A stretch of 64,000 nt of DNA from Avedoeria sp964651245 (GTDB lineage Bacteria > Chloroflexota > Anaerolineae > Epilineales > Epilineaceae). The stretch covers positions 101,882 through 165,881 of the forward strand of contig CAZYVI010000011.1 in the NCBI GenBank assembly GCA_964651245.1, read 5' to 3'. The position numbers were made by a program, and so were the translations under genes. Positions within the stretch are counted from its first letter, which is position 1. The number at the start of each line of letters is the position of its first letter. Positions 35,587-44,475 of this stretch are shown piece after piece. The notes beneath the pieces are model-generated. The model searched no databases and was not told where the DNA came from. It worked only from the letters and a program-made list of their open reading frames with translations.

Positions 35587-36675
35587 CTACGGCCGCCCCA
35601 GCGGCAGCGTCAGCGTGAACGTGCTGCCGCGGCCGGGGCCGTCGCTGGCGGCGGTGATGTCGCCGCCCATGGCCCAGGCCAGGTGGCGCGACACCGTCAG
35701 GCCGATGCCGCTGCCGCCGCTGGCGCGCGAGCGGGAGCGGTCGACGCGGTAGAAGCGCTCGAACACCTTCGGCAGGTCGGCGGCGGCGAGGCCGATGCCG
35801 CTGTCGACGACGGCGACGCGGGCGTTGCGGGCGTCGCGGTCGAGCCGGATCGTGATCCGGCCGCCGTCGGGCGTGTAGCGGACGGCGTTGCCGACGAGGT
35901 TGAGGATGATCTGGGCGACGCGGTCGGCGTCGGCGTGGACGACGAGGGTCGGCGCATCGGCGGCGACGTCGATCGCGGCGCTGCCGGCCGGGGTCTGGGC
36001 GGCCACCTGGGCCGCCACGCGCCGGGCGAGGGCCACGAGATCGACGTCGGTCGGCGTCAGCCGGATCTGGCCGGCCTCGACGTTGGACAGCGTCTGGAGG
36101 TCGTCGACGAGCCGGTGCAGGCGGCGGACCTCGTGCTGGAGCTCGTGCAGCGTGGCCGGGTCGGCCGTGAACACACCGTCGAGGAGCCCCTCCAGGTAGC
36201 CCTCGAGCCCGGCCAGCGGCGTCCGCAGCTCGTGGGCCACGTTGCCGATGAGCTCGACGCGCCGGGCCTCGACGGCCTCGAGGGCGGCGGCCATCTCGTT
36301 GAAGCTCGTGGCCACCGCCGCCAGCTCGTCGCTGGCCGGCACCGGCACGCGCTCGTCGTAGCGGCCGGCGGCGATTCGCCCGGTGCTGCGGGCGATGTCG
36401 TCGAGCGGGCGCAGGATCTGGCGCAGCAGCAGCACGCTCGTCGTCAGCCCGACGGCGCTGGCGGCCAGGGCGGCGGCGGCCAGCGGCCGCAGGTCGGCGG
36501 CCACGAGGTGGGCGCCGGTGGCGGCGGCCGTCGCCGCCAGCACCGTCACGCCGACGACGACGACGAGGAGCTGGGCGGCGACGAGCTGCCAGCGCAGCTG
36601 GCGGAGGCGGGTCATCGTGCGGCGACCGCGCGTCGGCGCGCCCGTGGCGCCGTCGGAGTCGACGCCCGGCGACAT
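35587..36675 (-). CDS. sensor histidine kinase with HAMP domain
   Basis: A 362-residue membrane kinase. Two hydrophobic helices (about 31-52 and 64-85) enclose a very short periplasmic loop, then a HAMP domain (RPLDDIARSTGRIAAG), a HisKA domain with the phospho-acceptor His148 in NVAHELRTPLAGLEGYLEGL, and an HATPase_c domain with NLVGNAVRYTPDGG, DSGIGLAAADLPKVFERFYR and GSGIGLTVS. It follows the response regulator gene by 43 bp in the same operon. The short sensor loop suggests sensing within the membrane or through a partner. Two starts (36675 or 36615) are possible. Confidence 0.92.
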   Translation of the reverse strand: MSPGVDSDGATGAPTRGRRTMTRLRQLRWQLVAAQLLVVVVGVTVLAATAAATGAHLVAADLRPLAAAALAASAVGLTTSVLLLRQILRPLDDIARSTGRIAAGRYDERVPVPASDELAAVATSFNEMAAALEAVEARRVELIGNVAHELRTPLAGLEGYLEGLLDGVFTADPATLHELQHEVRRLHRLVDDLQTLSNVEAGQIRLTPTDVDLVALARRVAAQVAAQTPAGSAAIDVAADAPTLVVHADADRVAQIILNLVGNAVRYTPDGGRITIRLDRDARNARVAVVDSGIGLAAADLPKVFERFYRVDRSRSRASGGSGIGLTVSRHLAWAMGGDITAASDGPGRGSTFTLTLPLGRP

Positions 36676-36718
36676 CGTGCGCGGGACGGTGCCTGGAGGG
36701 TCGATCGCGGCGCGCCGT

Positions 36719-37423
36719 TCATCCGGCGCGGGCGTCGGTGAAGCGGTAGCCGACGCCGCGGACCGTGGCGATGACGTTGACGCCGGCGGCGGCCTCGATC
36801 TTCCGCCGCACCTGCCCGACGTAGACGTCGACGACGCGGTCGGTGCCGTAGAAGTCGGCCCCCCAGACGCGGTCGATGAGCTGCTCGCGGCTGAGCGTCT
36901 GGTTGGGGTGCCGGGCGAGGGCGACGAGGACCTCGAACTCGGTCGGCGTCAGGTCGAGCGACCGGCCGCCGGCGGTGACGTCGCGCCCATCGGGGTCGAT
37001 GACGACGTGGGCGAATCGCAGCAGCCGGCCGCCGCCGGCCGCCGCCGGCTCGCCGCGCCGCCGCCGCAGCACGGCCTCGACGCGGGCCACCAGCTCGCGC
37101 GGGCTGAACGGCTTCGTCAGGTAGTCGTCGGCGCCCATCCGCAGGCCCGCCACGCGGTCGGCCTCCTCGGTCCGCGCCGAAAGCATGACGAGGTAGACAT
37201 CGGACCGCTCGCGCAGCCGCGCCGCCACCTCCATCCCGTCCATCCCCGGCAGGTTGAGGTCGAGGACCACCAGGTCGGGCGCCTCGGCCTCGGCCGCCGC
37301 CAGCGCCGCCGGCCCGCTGTCCGCGCAGACGACGCGGTAGCCGGCCTGCTCGAGGTAGGCGCGGGCCACGGTGCGGATGCTGGGCTCATCGTCGACGACG
37401 AGGATGGTGGGGGGGGACGCCAT
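36719..37423 (-). CDS. OmpR/PhoB-family response regulator
   Basis: A 234-residue transcription regulator. The receiver domain has the acidic pair VDDEPS at 11-12, phospho-acceptor Asp55 in VVLDLNLPG and the lysine of DDYLTKPF; the C-terminal winged helix reads RSLDLTPTEFEVLVALARHPNQTLSREQLIDRVWG and VDVYVGQVRRKIE. It is paired with the downstream kinase. The target genes are not shown by sequence; the sulfur block lies downstream but separately. Confidence 0.93.
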   Translation of the reverse strand: MASPPTILVVDDEPSIRTVARAYLEQAGYRVVCADSGPAALAAAEAEAPDLVVLDLNLPGMDGMEVAARLRERSDVYLVMLSARTEEADRVAGLRMGADDYLTKPFSPRELVARVEAVLRRRRGEPAAAGGGRLLRFAHVVIDPDGRDVTAGGRSLDLTPTEFEVLVALARHPNQTLSREQLIDRVWGADFYGTDRVVDVYVGQVRRKIEAAAGVNVIATVRGVGYRFTDARAG

Positions 37424-37660
37424 GGCAGGGACCGGAGCCGGGGGGCGCGGCACGACGGGCGCGCGCCGGGTTGGGACACGACCGGCGAAGTAAGCCGTCG
37501 CACCGTGGCGCGGTCAAGCGCCGGCCGTCGACGTCCGTCGCGCGCCGCGACCGGCGGCGGGCTCGATGATCCGGCAGCCCGTGGTCGGACGGCGCTGATC
37601 ATCGGGCCGGCGGGGCTGAGCGCGAGCAAGGCGCCGCCGATGCCTTGGTCAACGTCGCCG

Positions 37661-38275
37661 TCAGCCAGACCGAACGCCCGCGTCGCCAGCCGATGCGGGG
37701 CGGCCACGGCTGATGGCACCGCCGCACGTGAGGTCCACTTCGATGTGCGCGTCGATGGCGCCGCGGAGATCGTAGGGGCCGCTGCTGTGTCGCAAGCCGA
37801 AGAACAACTCAGCGTCCCCTGGCGCCCACGCGGAGGTGCCGCCGCTGGAGTACGGCCCCACCTGGACGCCGTCTAGCCAACCTGCCTGAGATCGCTGCGC
37901 GGCTGCACCGACGATGACGTTGCGAATCTCTGCAACGAGCCTCCGGTGACGCAGGCGAGCGGAGAGGAGGCCAATGAACTTGCCCATGGCCGCCGCCGCG
38001 ATGACGAACGAGGTTCCCGCAGCCGCGCCGTAGAGCGACGGAGGGCGAACTCCGCTTACAGCAAGGTGCGCTGCTGTGACGATTCCCACCCCACACAGGA
38101 GCGCCATCGCGCTCTCGGTGCAACCGCACGAGGACACGCTTGCGCGCAGCCGGCGGGCCAGCCCTTCGAGCTCAGACGCCGGTACGCCCGGGATGGCGAG
38201 CTCCACTGACGGTCGCCGTGGAGTGAATGCCGGCCCGCCGAGCCGTTCCAGGTCGGCAACGGATGCAATCTTCAC
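37661..38275 (-). CDS. hypothetical two-helix membrane protein coupled to the lipase gene
   Basis: A 204-residue protein starting at a GTG (38273-38275) that overlaps the lipase stop codon (GTGA) and follows GGAGG closely. It has a Ser-Cys-Gly-Cys motif near residue 51, two hydrophobic helices (about 57-77 and 81-104), and a soluble C-terminal half. The translational coupling implies a joint role with the lipase, perhaps as membrane partner, immunity or release factor; this is inference. Base composition is lower in GC than the flanking chromosome, as for the lipase. Confidence 0.6.
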   Translation of the reverse strand: MKIASVADLERLGGPAFTPRRPSVELAIPGVPASELEGLARRLRASVSSCGCTESAMALLCGVGIVTAAHLAVSGVRPPSLYGAAAGTSFVIAAAAMGKFIGLLSARLRHRRLVAEIRNVIVGAAAQRSQAGWLDGVQVGPYSSGGTSAWAPGDAELFFGLRHSSGPYDLRGAIDAHIEVDLTCGGAISRGRPASAGDAGVRSG

Positions 38276-39570
38276 GACGCCTCCCCTTCCCCCACCGAAG
38301 CGCCTCGGTATCCCGTGCAGGTGCACAAGTTGTCCAGCTTCGTCTCGTAGCTGGTATCTGAGACCGCAATGTCATGATACTGGAGCGCCGTCGCCAGATT
38401 GGCCACTGCCACCTCCAGTTCACCCGGCTGGATCGGATTCATCTCGGCCAAGTCCATGTACTTGGTGAGCACGAAGCTGCCGTCATCGAAGAGCACGACC
38501 CGCGGAAAGACGTGGCAATAGCCCCAGCCTTTGAAGGGCACTTGGGTCACCGGATCGCGCGTCTCAGCTCCGATGGCCTGGGCGCTGACGAACCGGACGA
38601 TGTCCGGGACCTTGTGGCGCAATACGCGCACAAACTCGCGGTTGCCGACTCGCGGTGAGCCGAAGGTACGCAGCGCGTAGTCGCTCGCGTCGTCCCTGAG
38701 CCATACGAGCCTGGCGGCAAAGGCGGCGACTGTCGCGATCCCGCCACCGAGGCTGTGGCCGGTGAAGTGCACCGGGATAGCTCCTCTGCGCTCGAGCTGC
38801 TGGGCCAGCATGAGCATGACGCGGGTCTCGACCGCTTTGTGGGCAAGCAAGAAGCCGGTGTGGACCGACGGAGCACCGTGCCAGACGTCGATCGGGGTCA
38901 TCGGGGCGTTCAAGTCAGTGAGGATTAGATCTTCCACAGGCTTCCGATCGAACTCAGTGCCCCTGAATGCGACGATGAGGCGGCCATCACCACCGTAGGC
39001 CGGATCGAAGAAGACGTAGACCTGGGTGTCATAGTTGATGTCGGCTGCCTCGTAGAACGTGATGGTCTCGAGGTCCTCGTAACCGCACGCCCGCAGCTCA
39101 TCGTCGACGATGTCCGCCACCGCGACTTGCCCGGGACGTGGCGGCACACCGGGCGTCGTGTATGCTGCGGAGCAGATGCGCGCGAAGAACCGGGCTTCAC
39201 ATTCGTCGAACTCCTGGGCCGCAAGCGGATTGAAGATGGGGAGCACAGCCTCGACGATAGCCGTCAGGGCCAAGACGATGGCGTCCCATATTCGCTCCGG
39301 GAGGGTGATGAGGTAGATCCACAGAACGCACACGACCTGGACCACCTCTTTCCATGCGACGCACACCCACTTCGAGACCCAGGTCCAGGCAACGCAGACG
39401 ATGTTGGAGACCCACGTCCACGCGACACAGACAAAGGAGAAGATGCCCCAGTCATCGCATGTGCGGTACCCTTCGTCTCGTTTCCGGGTACACTCCCGGT
39501 ACCCCTCATCCGCAGACTCGACGCAGACTTCCGACGTCTCCTCAGTCCACTGCAGACATGCCTCTGCCAT
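38272..39570 (-). CDS. class 3 lipase with cysteine-hendecad N-terminus
   Basis: A 432-residue protein. The C-terminal two-thirds is a lipase class 3 alpha/beta hydrolase: LIVAFRGTEFD, nucleophile Ser273 in FTGHSLGGGIATVAA, and LRTFGSPRVGNREFV followed by the likely catalytic Asp and His regions. The N-terminal 110 residues are odd: cysteines at 5, 16, 27, 38, 48, 59, 70 and 81, that is an 11-residue period with one 10-residue step, turning hydrophobic (VCVAWTWVS units) after residue 43. This suggests a right-handed hendecad coiled coil or membrane helix. The start is an ATG after a G-rich ribosome site. Lower GC than neighbours. Confidence 0.82.
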   Translation of the reverse strand: MAEACLQWTEETSEVCVESADEGYRECTRKRDEGYRTCDDWGIFSFVCVAWTWVSNIVCVAWTWVSKWVCVAWKEVVQVVCVLWIYLITLPERIWDAIVLALTAIVEAVLPIFNPLAAQEFDECEARFFARICSAAYTTPGVPPRPGQVAVADIVDDELRACGYEDLETITFYEAADINYDTQVYVFFDPAYGGDGRLIVAFRGTEFDRKPVEDLILTDLNAPMTPIDVWHGAPSVHTGFLLAHKAVETRVMLMLAQQLERRGAIPVHFTGHSLGGGIATVAAFAARLVWLRDDASDYALRTFGSPRVGNREFVRVLRHKVPDIVRFVSAQAIGAETRDPVTQVPFKGWGYCHVFPRVVLFDDGSFVLTKYMDLAEMNPIQPGELEVAVANLATALQYHDIAVSDTSYETKLDNLCTCTGYRGASVGEGEAS

Positions 39571-39783
39571 GAATCCCCCCTCGGATGCGCAAGGCGCGAC
39601 TCGAACGAGCACGCGCGAGAACTTGACCACCACCGCGCCGTGATCGGACACGCTGGATACTGACTGCTCATCGGCCTCGTCGGTCGGCCGCGAGAATGCC
39701 TCATGCCGGACCGCGTGGTCGTTGACTATCTCCATGAGCCCGGAATCGCGTCACCAAGTGCGGCCGGACGAAGGCCTGGCCGA

Positions 39784-39987
39784 TCACGGAGTCGCCACGT
39801 AGGCGTAGCGTCTGTCCTCGCAGGCGATGTTGCGCATGTGCAGTCGCGCACACGTCACGAGACGGCGTATGTCGTTATCGGTTTCCCTCGCGCGCGAGGC
39901 CGCGGCGCGCGTCTTGGCCTCGAGCCGCCGCCCTTCGCGCGGCCCGTCCATGAGGTACGCCGTGGCCGGCGTTCGCTGGGGACTCAT
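39784..39987 (-). CDS. small ORF coupled to the KAS III gene
   Basis: A 67-residue basic ORF (12 or more Arg) whose ATG overlaps the KAS III stop codon (ATGA) in the same direction. It has two cysteines (TCARLHM and IACEDRRY) and no recognisable motif. The overlap supports translation but the product may be a remnant: its second half has the lower GC of the adjoining lipase islet. I do not recognise it. Confidence 0.35.
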   Translation of the reverse strand: MSPQRTPATAYLMDGPREGRRLEAKTRAAASRARETDNDIRRLVTCARLHMRNIACEDRRYAYVATP

Positions 39988-41045
39988 GCCGCCCTCCGCA
40001 CCCCCGTCTCCGCCGTCCACTCCACCAGGCACCCCCCCCAGCTCACCCCGCCGCCGAAGCCCACCAGCGCCAGCCGGTCGCCCGGCCGCACCCGGCCGGC
40101 GCGGATGGCGTGGTCCAGGGCCAGCGGCACGCTGGCGCTGGAGGTGTTGCCGAAGTCGGCGACGCAGTTGTAGAGGCGATCCCTCGGGAGCCCGAGGTGC
40201 AGCGCGGCGTGGTCGAGGATCCGCTCGTTGGCCTGATGCGGGATGACGAGGTCGATGGCGTCCAGCGGCAGGCCGGCCGCCGCGGCGAGGGCGTGCGTCA
40301 CGTCGACGACGACGCGGCTGGCGAAGCGGAACACGGCCGGGCCCTGCATCGCGACGATGGGCGCCGGCGAGGCCGGGACGGCGTGGGCCGGCTGCGGCGA
40401 GACGCCGATCGGCAGTTGGATCAAGTCGCCCTGCCGGCCGTCGCTGCCCAGGGTGAACGCCAGCAGCCCGCCGGCGCCGGGCCGCCTCGCCAGCACCACC
40501 GCCCCGGCGCCGTCGCCGAACAGGACGCACGTCGCCCGATCGCCCCAGTCGACGACGCGGGTCATGATCTCGGCCCCGACGACGAGCGCGGTGCGGTAGT
40601 GCCCGGCGGACAACAGCGTACCGGCCAGCGACAGGCCATGGACGAAGCCGGTGCAGGCGCTGTGGACGTCGAACGCCGCGGCGCCGTCGGCGCCCAGGGC
40701 GCGCTGGACGGCGCAGGCGGTGTTGGGGACCAGCGACGAGAACGTGTTGCTGGCCCCGATGATGAGGTCGAGGTCGCCCGCCGCCAGGCCCGCGCGCGCC
40801 AGCGCCGCGTCGGCCGCGCGGGCCGCCAGGACCTCGGTGCGGTCGTCGGCGTCGGCGATGTGGCGCCGGGCGATGCCGGTGCGGGCGCGGATCCAATCGT
40901 CTGTCGTGTCGACGATCCGGCAGACGTCGTCGTTCGTCAGCACCCGCTGGGGCACCGCCGCGCCCCAGCCCACCAGGTGCACGCCGCCGACGGCGGGCGC
41001 TGGCAGGTCCGGGTGGACGGCGAATGGGCGGGCGGGGCGGACCAC
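39984..41045 (-). CDS. beta-ketoacyl-ACP synthase III family protein
   Basis: A 353-residue thiolase-fold enzyme that condenses an acyl-CoA with malonyl-ACP. The catalytic triad is visible: Cys131 in HSACTGFVHGL, His in VIPHQANERI and Asn in ADFGNTSSASVPLAL. ADDRTEVLAARAADAAL and GDGAGAVVLAR are also family motifs. It starts at a GTG 6 bp after GGAGG. No other fatty acid synthesis genes are near, so it may be a FabH paralogue with a special substrate. Confidence 0.9.
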   Translation of the reverse strand: MVRPARPFAVHPDLPAPAVGGVHLVGWGAAVPQRVLTNDDVCRIVDTTDDWIRARTGIARRHIADADDRTEVLAARAADAALARAGLAAGDLDLIIGASNTFSSLVPNTACAVQRALGADGAAAFDVHSACTGFVHGLSLAGTLLSAGHYRTALVVGAEIMTRVVDWGDRATCVLFGDGAGAVVLARRPGAGGLLAFTLGSDGRQGDLIQLPIGVSPQPAHAVPASPAPIVAMQGPAVFRFASRVVVDVTHALAAAAGLPLDAIDLVIPHQANERILDHAALHLGLPRDRLYNCVADFGNTSSASVPLALDHAIRAGRVRPGDRLALVGFGGGVSWGGCLVEWTAETGVRRAA

Positions 41046-41238
41046 GGTCGACCTCCTCGTCGCCGCCCGGCCGCGCCGCGTGGGCGGGGCCGGGCGAGCG
41101 GGGGTCCGAACCGGGACCGATCACCGTCGGTAGGAGGGACGGATGGGTGCGGCGCGCGATGCTGCGGCGGTGCGGCGATCGGCCCCGGTTCGGGTGTCGA
41201 CAGCGTACCGCGATCGGGTGGCGCCGCCGGTCGCTGGA

Positions 41239-41256
41239 TGGGACAACTTTGCGACA
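41239..41256. repeat. 18-bp dispersed repeat, copy 1
   Basis: TGGGACAACTTTGCGACA, identical to 62719-62736. Both copies are intergenic and AT-richer than their surroundings. The sequence looks like the terminal part of a mobile element, but no transposase or partner end was found here. Confidence 0.6.
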
Positions 41257-41305
41257 GCCGGCGCGACGCGCCGGCGCGTCGCGATCGAGATCCCGGCCGA
41301 ACGGC

Positions 41306-41391
41306 CCTAGAGGGCCTAACAAGACCACACGGCCTCGGATCTCTATAGGGCCGAGGCACGTCGTCGCGCCGGTCTTGTTCGGGACTCTAGG
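41306..41391 (-). terminator. 86-nt imperfect hairpin after the propeller gene
   Basis: Outer arms at 41306-41326 and 41371-41391 pair at 18 of 21 positions; inside them a 7-bp stem (GCCTCGG at 41332-41338 with CCGAGGC at 41351-41357) forms a second hairpin. It begins 9 bp after the stop codon of the secreted propeller gene. No T-run follows, so it may be a structured terminator, an mRNA stabiliser or a degenerate mobile repeat. Confidence 0.45.
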
Positions 41392-41399
41392 CCGGCCCG

Positions 41400-44210
41400 C
41401 TAGCGGCGCTGTTTCACCGTGCGCGGCAGGTAGATCGTCGCCGGGTCGGCGCCGTTGGACGGGCGGGTGCGCGTGGCGGTCGGCGTCGCGCGCGGCGGCG
41501 TCGGGCTGGCGCCGGTGGCGGTGGCCGACGCCAGCGTCGTCGGCGTGGCCTCGGTCGTCGCCGTCCGGGTGGCCGTCGGCGGACCACCGGCGATCGTCGC
41601 GGTGGGCGGCGGGGTCGGGGCGCCGGGCGCAAATCGCGCCAGACCCCAGCCCTCGGTCGCGATCCAGACCTCGCCGTCGTCGCCGATCGCGATCGCGCTG
41701 ATGTCGTTGGCCGGCAGGCCGGTCGTCGTGGCGTCCAGGCGGTGCCACTCGGCGCCGTCGTGGACGTAGAGGCCGCCGGTGTCGGCGCCCTCGCGCCAGT
41801 TCTCCGGCCCCGCGCTCTCGCGCGCCATGCCGCCGCGCGACGTGCCGACCCAGCGGCGGCCGTCGGCATCGATGGCCACCGCGCTGACGGTGCCGGCGTG
41901 GTCGAAGACGTGGTTCGTCCAGGTGGGATCGGCGAGCGTGTTGAGGACGGCCGGCCAAAACGGCTTTTCGTTGACCAGCTGCGCCGTGCTCGTCTCCGTG
42001 GTGCCGTAGCCGCCGGCGTGCAGGACGCCCCGCGCGTCGACGGCCACCGACGCCGCCTCGGCCAGCAGCTCGCCGTCGCTGAAGCTGACGTAGCCGTGGC
42101 GGGTGTCGTAGCGCTTCCAGGTGCTCGTCGCCAGGTCGTAGAGCGCCACGCCGCCGCCCACCAGCGACCCGCCGGGCGACTGGCCATCCGGCGCCCGGAC
42201 GTGGTGGGCCGCCGCGACGCCCACCTTCTGGGCCACGCAGTTCACGTCGAGGTCGGTGACGTTCTTCGACGGCAGGCCATCGACCGCCTTGCTGATGTAG
42301 TTGTGGGCCGTCCAGCGGTCCTGGGCCAGGACATGGACCGAGTTGCCCGGCGTCAGGACGTCGACGCCCTCGCCGTAGGCGTCCCACGGGTTGCCGGTGG
42401 CCACCCAGACATCGCCGTTGCAGCCGGCCGCCAGGGCGCTCACGCTGGCGTCGCGCAGGCCGGCCGGGGTGCCCGTGTTGAACGGGGTGCGCGCCGTCCA
42501 GCTCGTGCCGTCGTAGACCGCCAGGCCGCCGTCTTGGTACTTGCGGTTCTTGCCGTCCCAGGTGGACTCGACGCTGCCGAACCAGACGCGGTCGCCGTCG
42601 GCCGCCACCGCGAACACGTTGTCTCCGGCCAGGCCGCCCCACGGCGGCGCCTTGTCGGCGTCGGTGCCGACGGTGGTGTGCGGCGTCCAGACGTCGTCGT
42701 CGGTGGCCAGGGTGCCCCGGGTGTCGAGGTCGACCACGCCCGCCCCGAAGCGACGCTGGGCGCGGCTGCCGGTGCCGATCCAGACGTGGCCCGCCCAGCG
42801 CGAGCCCGGCGCACCCAGCGCCAGGCTGGTGATAAAGTTCGTCGACGGCGAGCGCGGCGTGACGAGCGGCGGGCCGAACGTCAGGTTCACGGTGTCGAGC
42901 GGGCTGATGCCGCCGGCAGCGCCGCTGTACGGCCCGGTGCCGACCCACGCCCGCCCGCCGCCGAGCGCGACGGCCTGGACGCGGTCGCGGGCCAGGCCGT
43001 CGGCCGAGGTGAACGGCTCGTCGCGGCCCAGATTCCAGACGTCGTCGTTGCGGTTGGCCAACGTGAACTTGTGGTTGAGGACCACCAGCCCGCCGTCGCG
43101 GGTGGCCATCCAGACCGTGTTCACCAGCGCCGGGTCGTCGGCCGGGCCGAACGCCAGGTCGTCGACGAAGCGCAGCGGGTAGCCGGTCTCGCCCTGGGCC
43201 GAGAAGCGCCGACTGAGCTCGTCGGGGATCGTCGCCTGGTCGCCGCGGAACCAGAGCACGCCGCGCCCGCCGATGCCGGCCCAGACGTAGCCCTGCGGGT
43301 CGATGCCCAGCGACTGGACGGTGCAGGTGACCGTCACCTCCTTGGCCTCGCAGCTGTTCGACGTCCAGGCGTCGTCGGCGGTGTCCCAGGTGCCGGCCGT
43401 GACCAGGTAGCTCAACCCGCCGTGCATCCGCGTCCAGCGCTGCACCGGCGCCTGGTCGCCGATCCGCTCCTGCTCGAGCCGCCAATGCGGCGACGTGGCG
43501 ACCCAGACGTTGCCCGACGGCGTGACGACGAGGTCCTCGATGTTGTCCGAGACCAGCCCGACCTTGTCGTCGCCGGTCGGCGACTTGATGTAGGTGTTGT
43601 CGAAGGTGTAGACGTGGGCCCAGGCGTCGTCGGCCGCGTCGAGCGTGCCCTTGGTGTCGACGCGCGCCAGGCCGCCGCCGGTATGGGTGCCGGCCACGCG
43701 GTCCCAGGTCTGGGCCGTGCCGACCCAGACCGTGGCGCCGTCGACGGCGACGGCGCGGACGTCGTCGGACGGCAGGCCGCCGGCGGTGTTGGCGACGGAG
43801 TAGGTGTGCCAGAGGTCGTCGGTCTTGGCGGCGGTCTCGTTGTCGAACAGGACCGTCAGCCCGTTGTCGGTGGCCAGCCAGATGCGGCCGTCCCCGCCGA
43901 CGGCGATGTCGCGCACGGTGTTGCCCCCCAGCGGGTCCTGCGGCCGCAGGAACTGCACCCCGTCGCTGCCCTGCCAGCGCACCAAGCCGCCGGCGCGCGA
44001 CCCCGCCCAAAGCACCCCGCCGTCGAAGGCCAGCGACAGGATGTCGTTGCCGTGCGCGAACGTCGTCCAGGCGCCGGTGGGCAGCGGCACGGCGGCGCCC
44101 TGCGCCGCGGCCGGCGTGGCGCGCTGCCCGGCCGTGGTGACCACCCCCAGGCCGACGACGGCCAGCGAGGCGACGACGGCGGAGCGGGCGGTCCGAAGGG
44201 CTGGGCGCAT
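41400..44210 (-). CDS. secreted beta-propeller protein with Thr/Pro linker and YLP tail
   Basis: A 936-residue protein with a signal peptide (TARSAVVASLAVVGLGVVTTAG), more than ten Reg_prop-like blades (DIAVGGDGRIWLATDNGLTV, DDVRAVAVDGATVWVGTAQ, AIAIGDDGEVWIATEGWGLAR) and a Thr/Ala/Pro-rich linker ending in TIYLPRTVKQRR. Several blades carry inserts with Thr-Trp/Asp patterns and a pair of cysteines (SNSCEAKEVTVTCTV) that may form a disulfide. The tail resembles others in the window and may direct surface anchoring. It is divergent from the PIG-L gene. Confidence 0.8.
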   Translation of the reverse strand: MRPALRTARSAVVASLAVVGLGVVTTAGQRATPAAAQGAAVPLPTGAWTTFAHGNDILSLAFDGGVLWAGSRAGGLVRWQGSDGVQFLRPQDPLGGNTVRDIAVGGDGRIWLATDNGLTVLFDNETAAKTDDLWHTYSVANTAGGLPSDDVRAVAVDGATVWVGTAQTWDRVAGTHTGGGLARVDTKGTLDAADDAWAHVYTFDNTYIKSPTGDDKVGLVSDNIEDLVVTPSGNVWVATSPHWRLEQERIGDQAPVQRWTRMHGGLSYLVTAGTWDTADDAWTSNSCEAKEVTVTCTVQSLGIDPQGYVWAGIGGRGVLWFRGDQATIPDELSRRFSAQGETGYPLRFVDDLAFGPADDPALVNTVWMATRDGGLVVLNHKFTLANRNDDVWNLGRDEPFTSADGLARDRVQAVALGGGRAWVGTGPYSGAAGGISPLDTVNLTFGPPLVTPRSPSTNFITSLALGAPGSRWAGHVWIGTGSRAQRRFGAGVVDLDTRGTLATDDDVWTPHTTVGTDADKAPPWGGLAGDNVFAVAADGDRVWFGSVESTWDGKNRKYQDGGLAVYDGTSWTARTPFNTGTPAGLRDASVSALAAGCNGDVWVATGNPWDAYGEGVDVLTPGNSVHVLAQDRWTAHNYISKAVDGLPSKNVTDLDVNCVAQKVGVAAAHHVRAPDGQSPGGSLVGGGVALYDLATSTWKRYDTRHGYVSFSDGELLAEAASVAVDARGVLHAGGYGTTETSTAQLVNEKPFWPAVLNTLADPTWTNHVFDHAGTVSAVAIDADGRRWVGTSRGGMARESAGPENWREGADTGGLYVHDGAEWHRLDATTTGLPANDISAIAIGDDGEVWIATEGWGLARFAPGAPTPPPTATIAGGPPTATRTATTEATPTTLASATATGASPTPPRATPTATRTRPSNGADPATIYLPRTVKQRR

Positions 44211-44475
44211 GGGTCGTCATCCTACGGGCGGCCGACCGGCCGCGGGTCGGCCCCGGGGGGAGGGGCCGCGGCAGGGCCGTGCGCGGCCGGCGGCACGCAA
44301 CGGCACGACACGGGCGCGGGGCCGTGCCGCAGTATACGACGTCGCGCAGGCCGGTGCGATACGCCGGCGCCCGGGCCGGCGGCCGTTGGCCGTGGGGCGG
44401 TCGGGCCGTAGAATCAGGCGGATCAGGCGCGGCCGCATCCCTGGCCGCGCCGGCCCCGACCAGGAACGACCCGCC

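Larger units (their letters stand above)
41046..41399. other. intergenic region with repeat and large hairpin
   Basis: 354 bp between the end of the secreted propeller gene and the start of the KAS III gene, both minus strand. It contains an 18-bp sequence at 41239-41256 that recurs at 62719-62736, and a long imperfect hairpin at 41306-41391 directly after the propeller stop codon. No coding sequence is supported. Confidence 0.6.
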
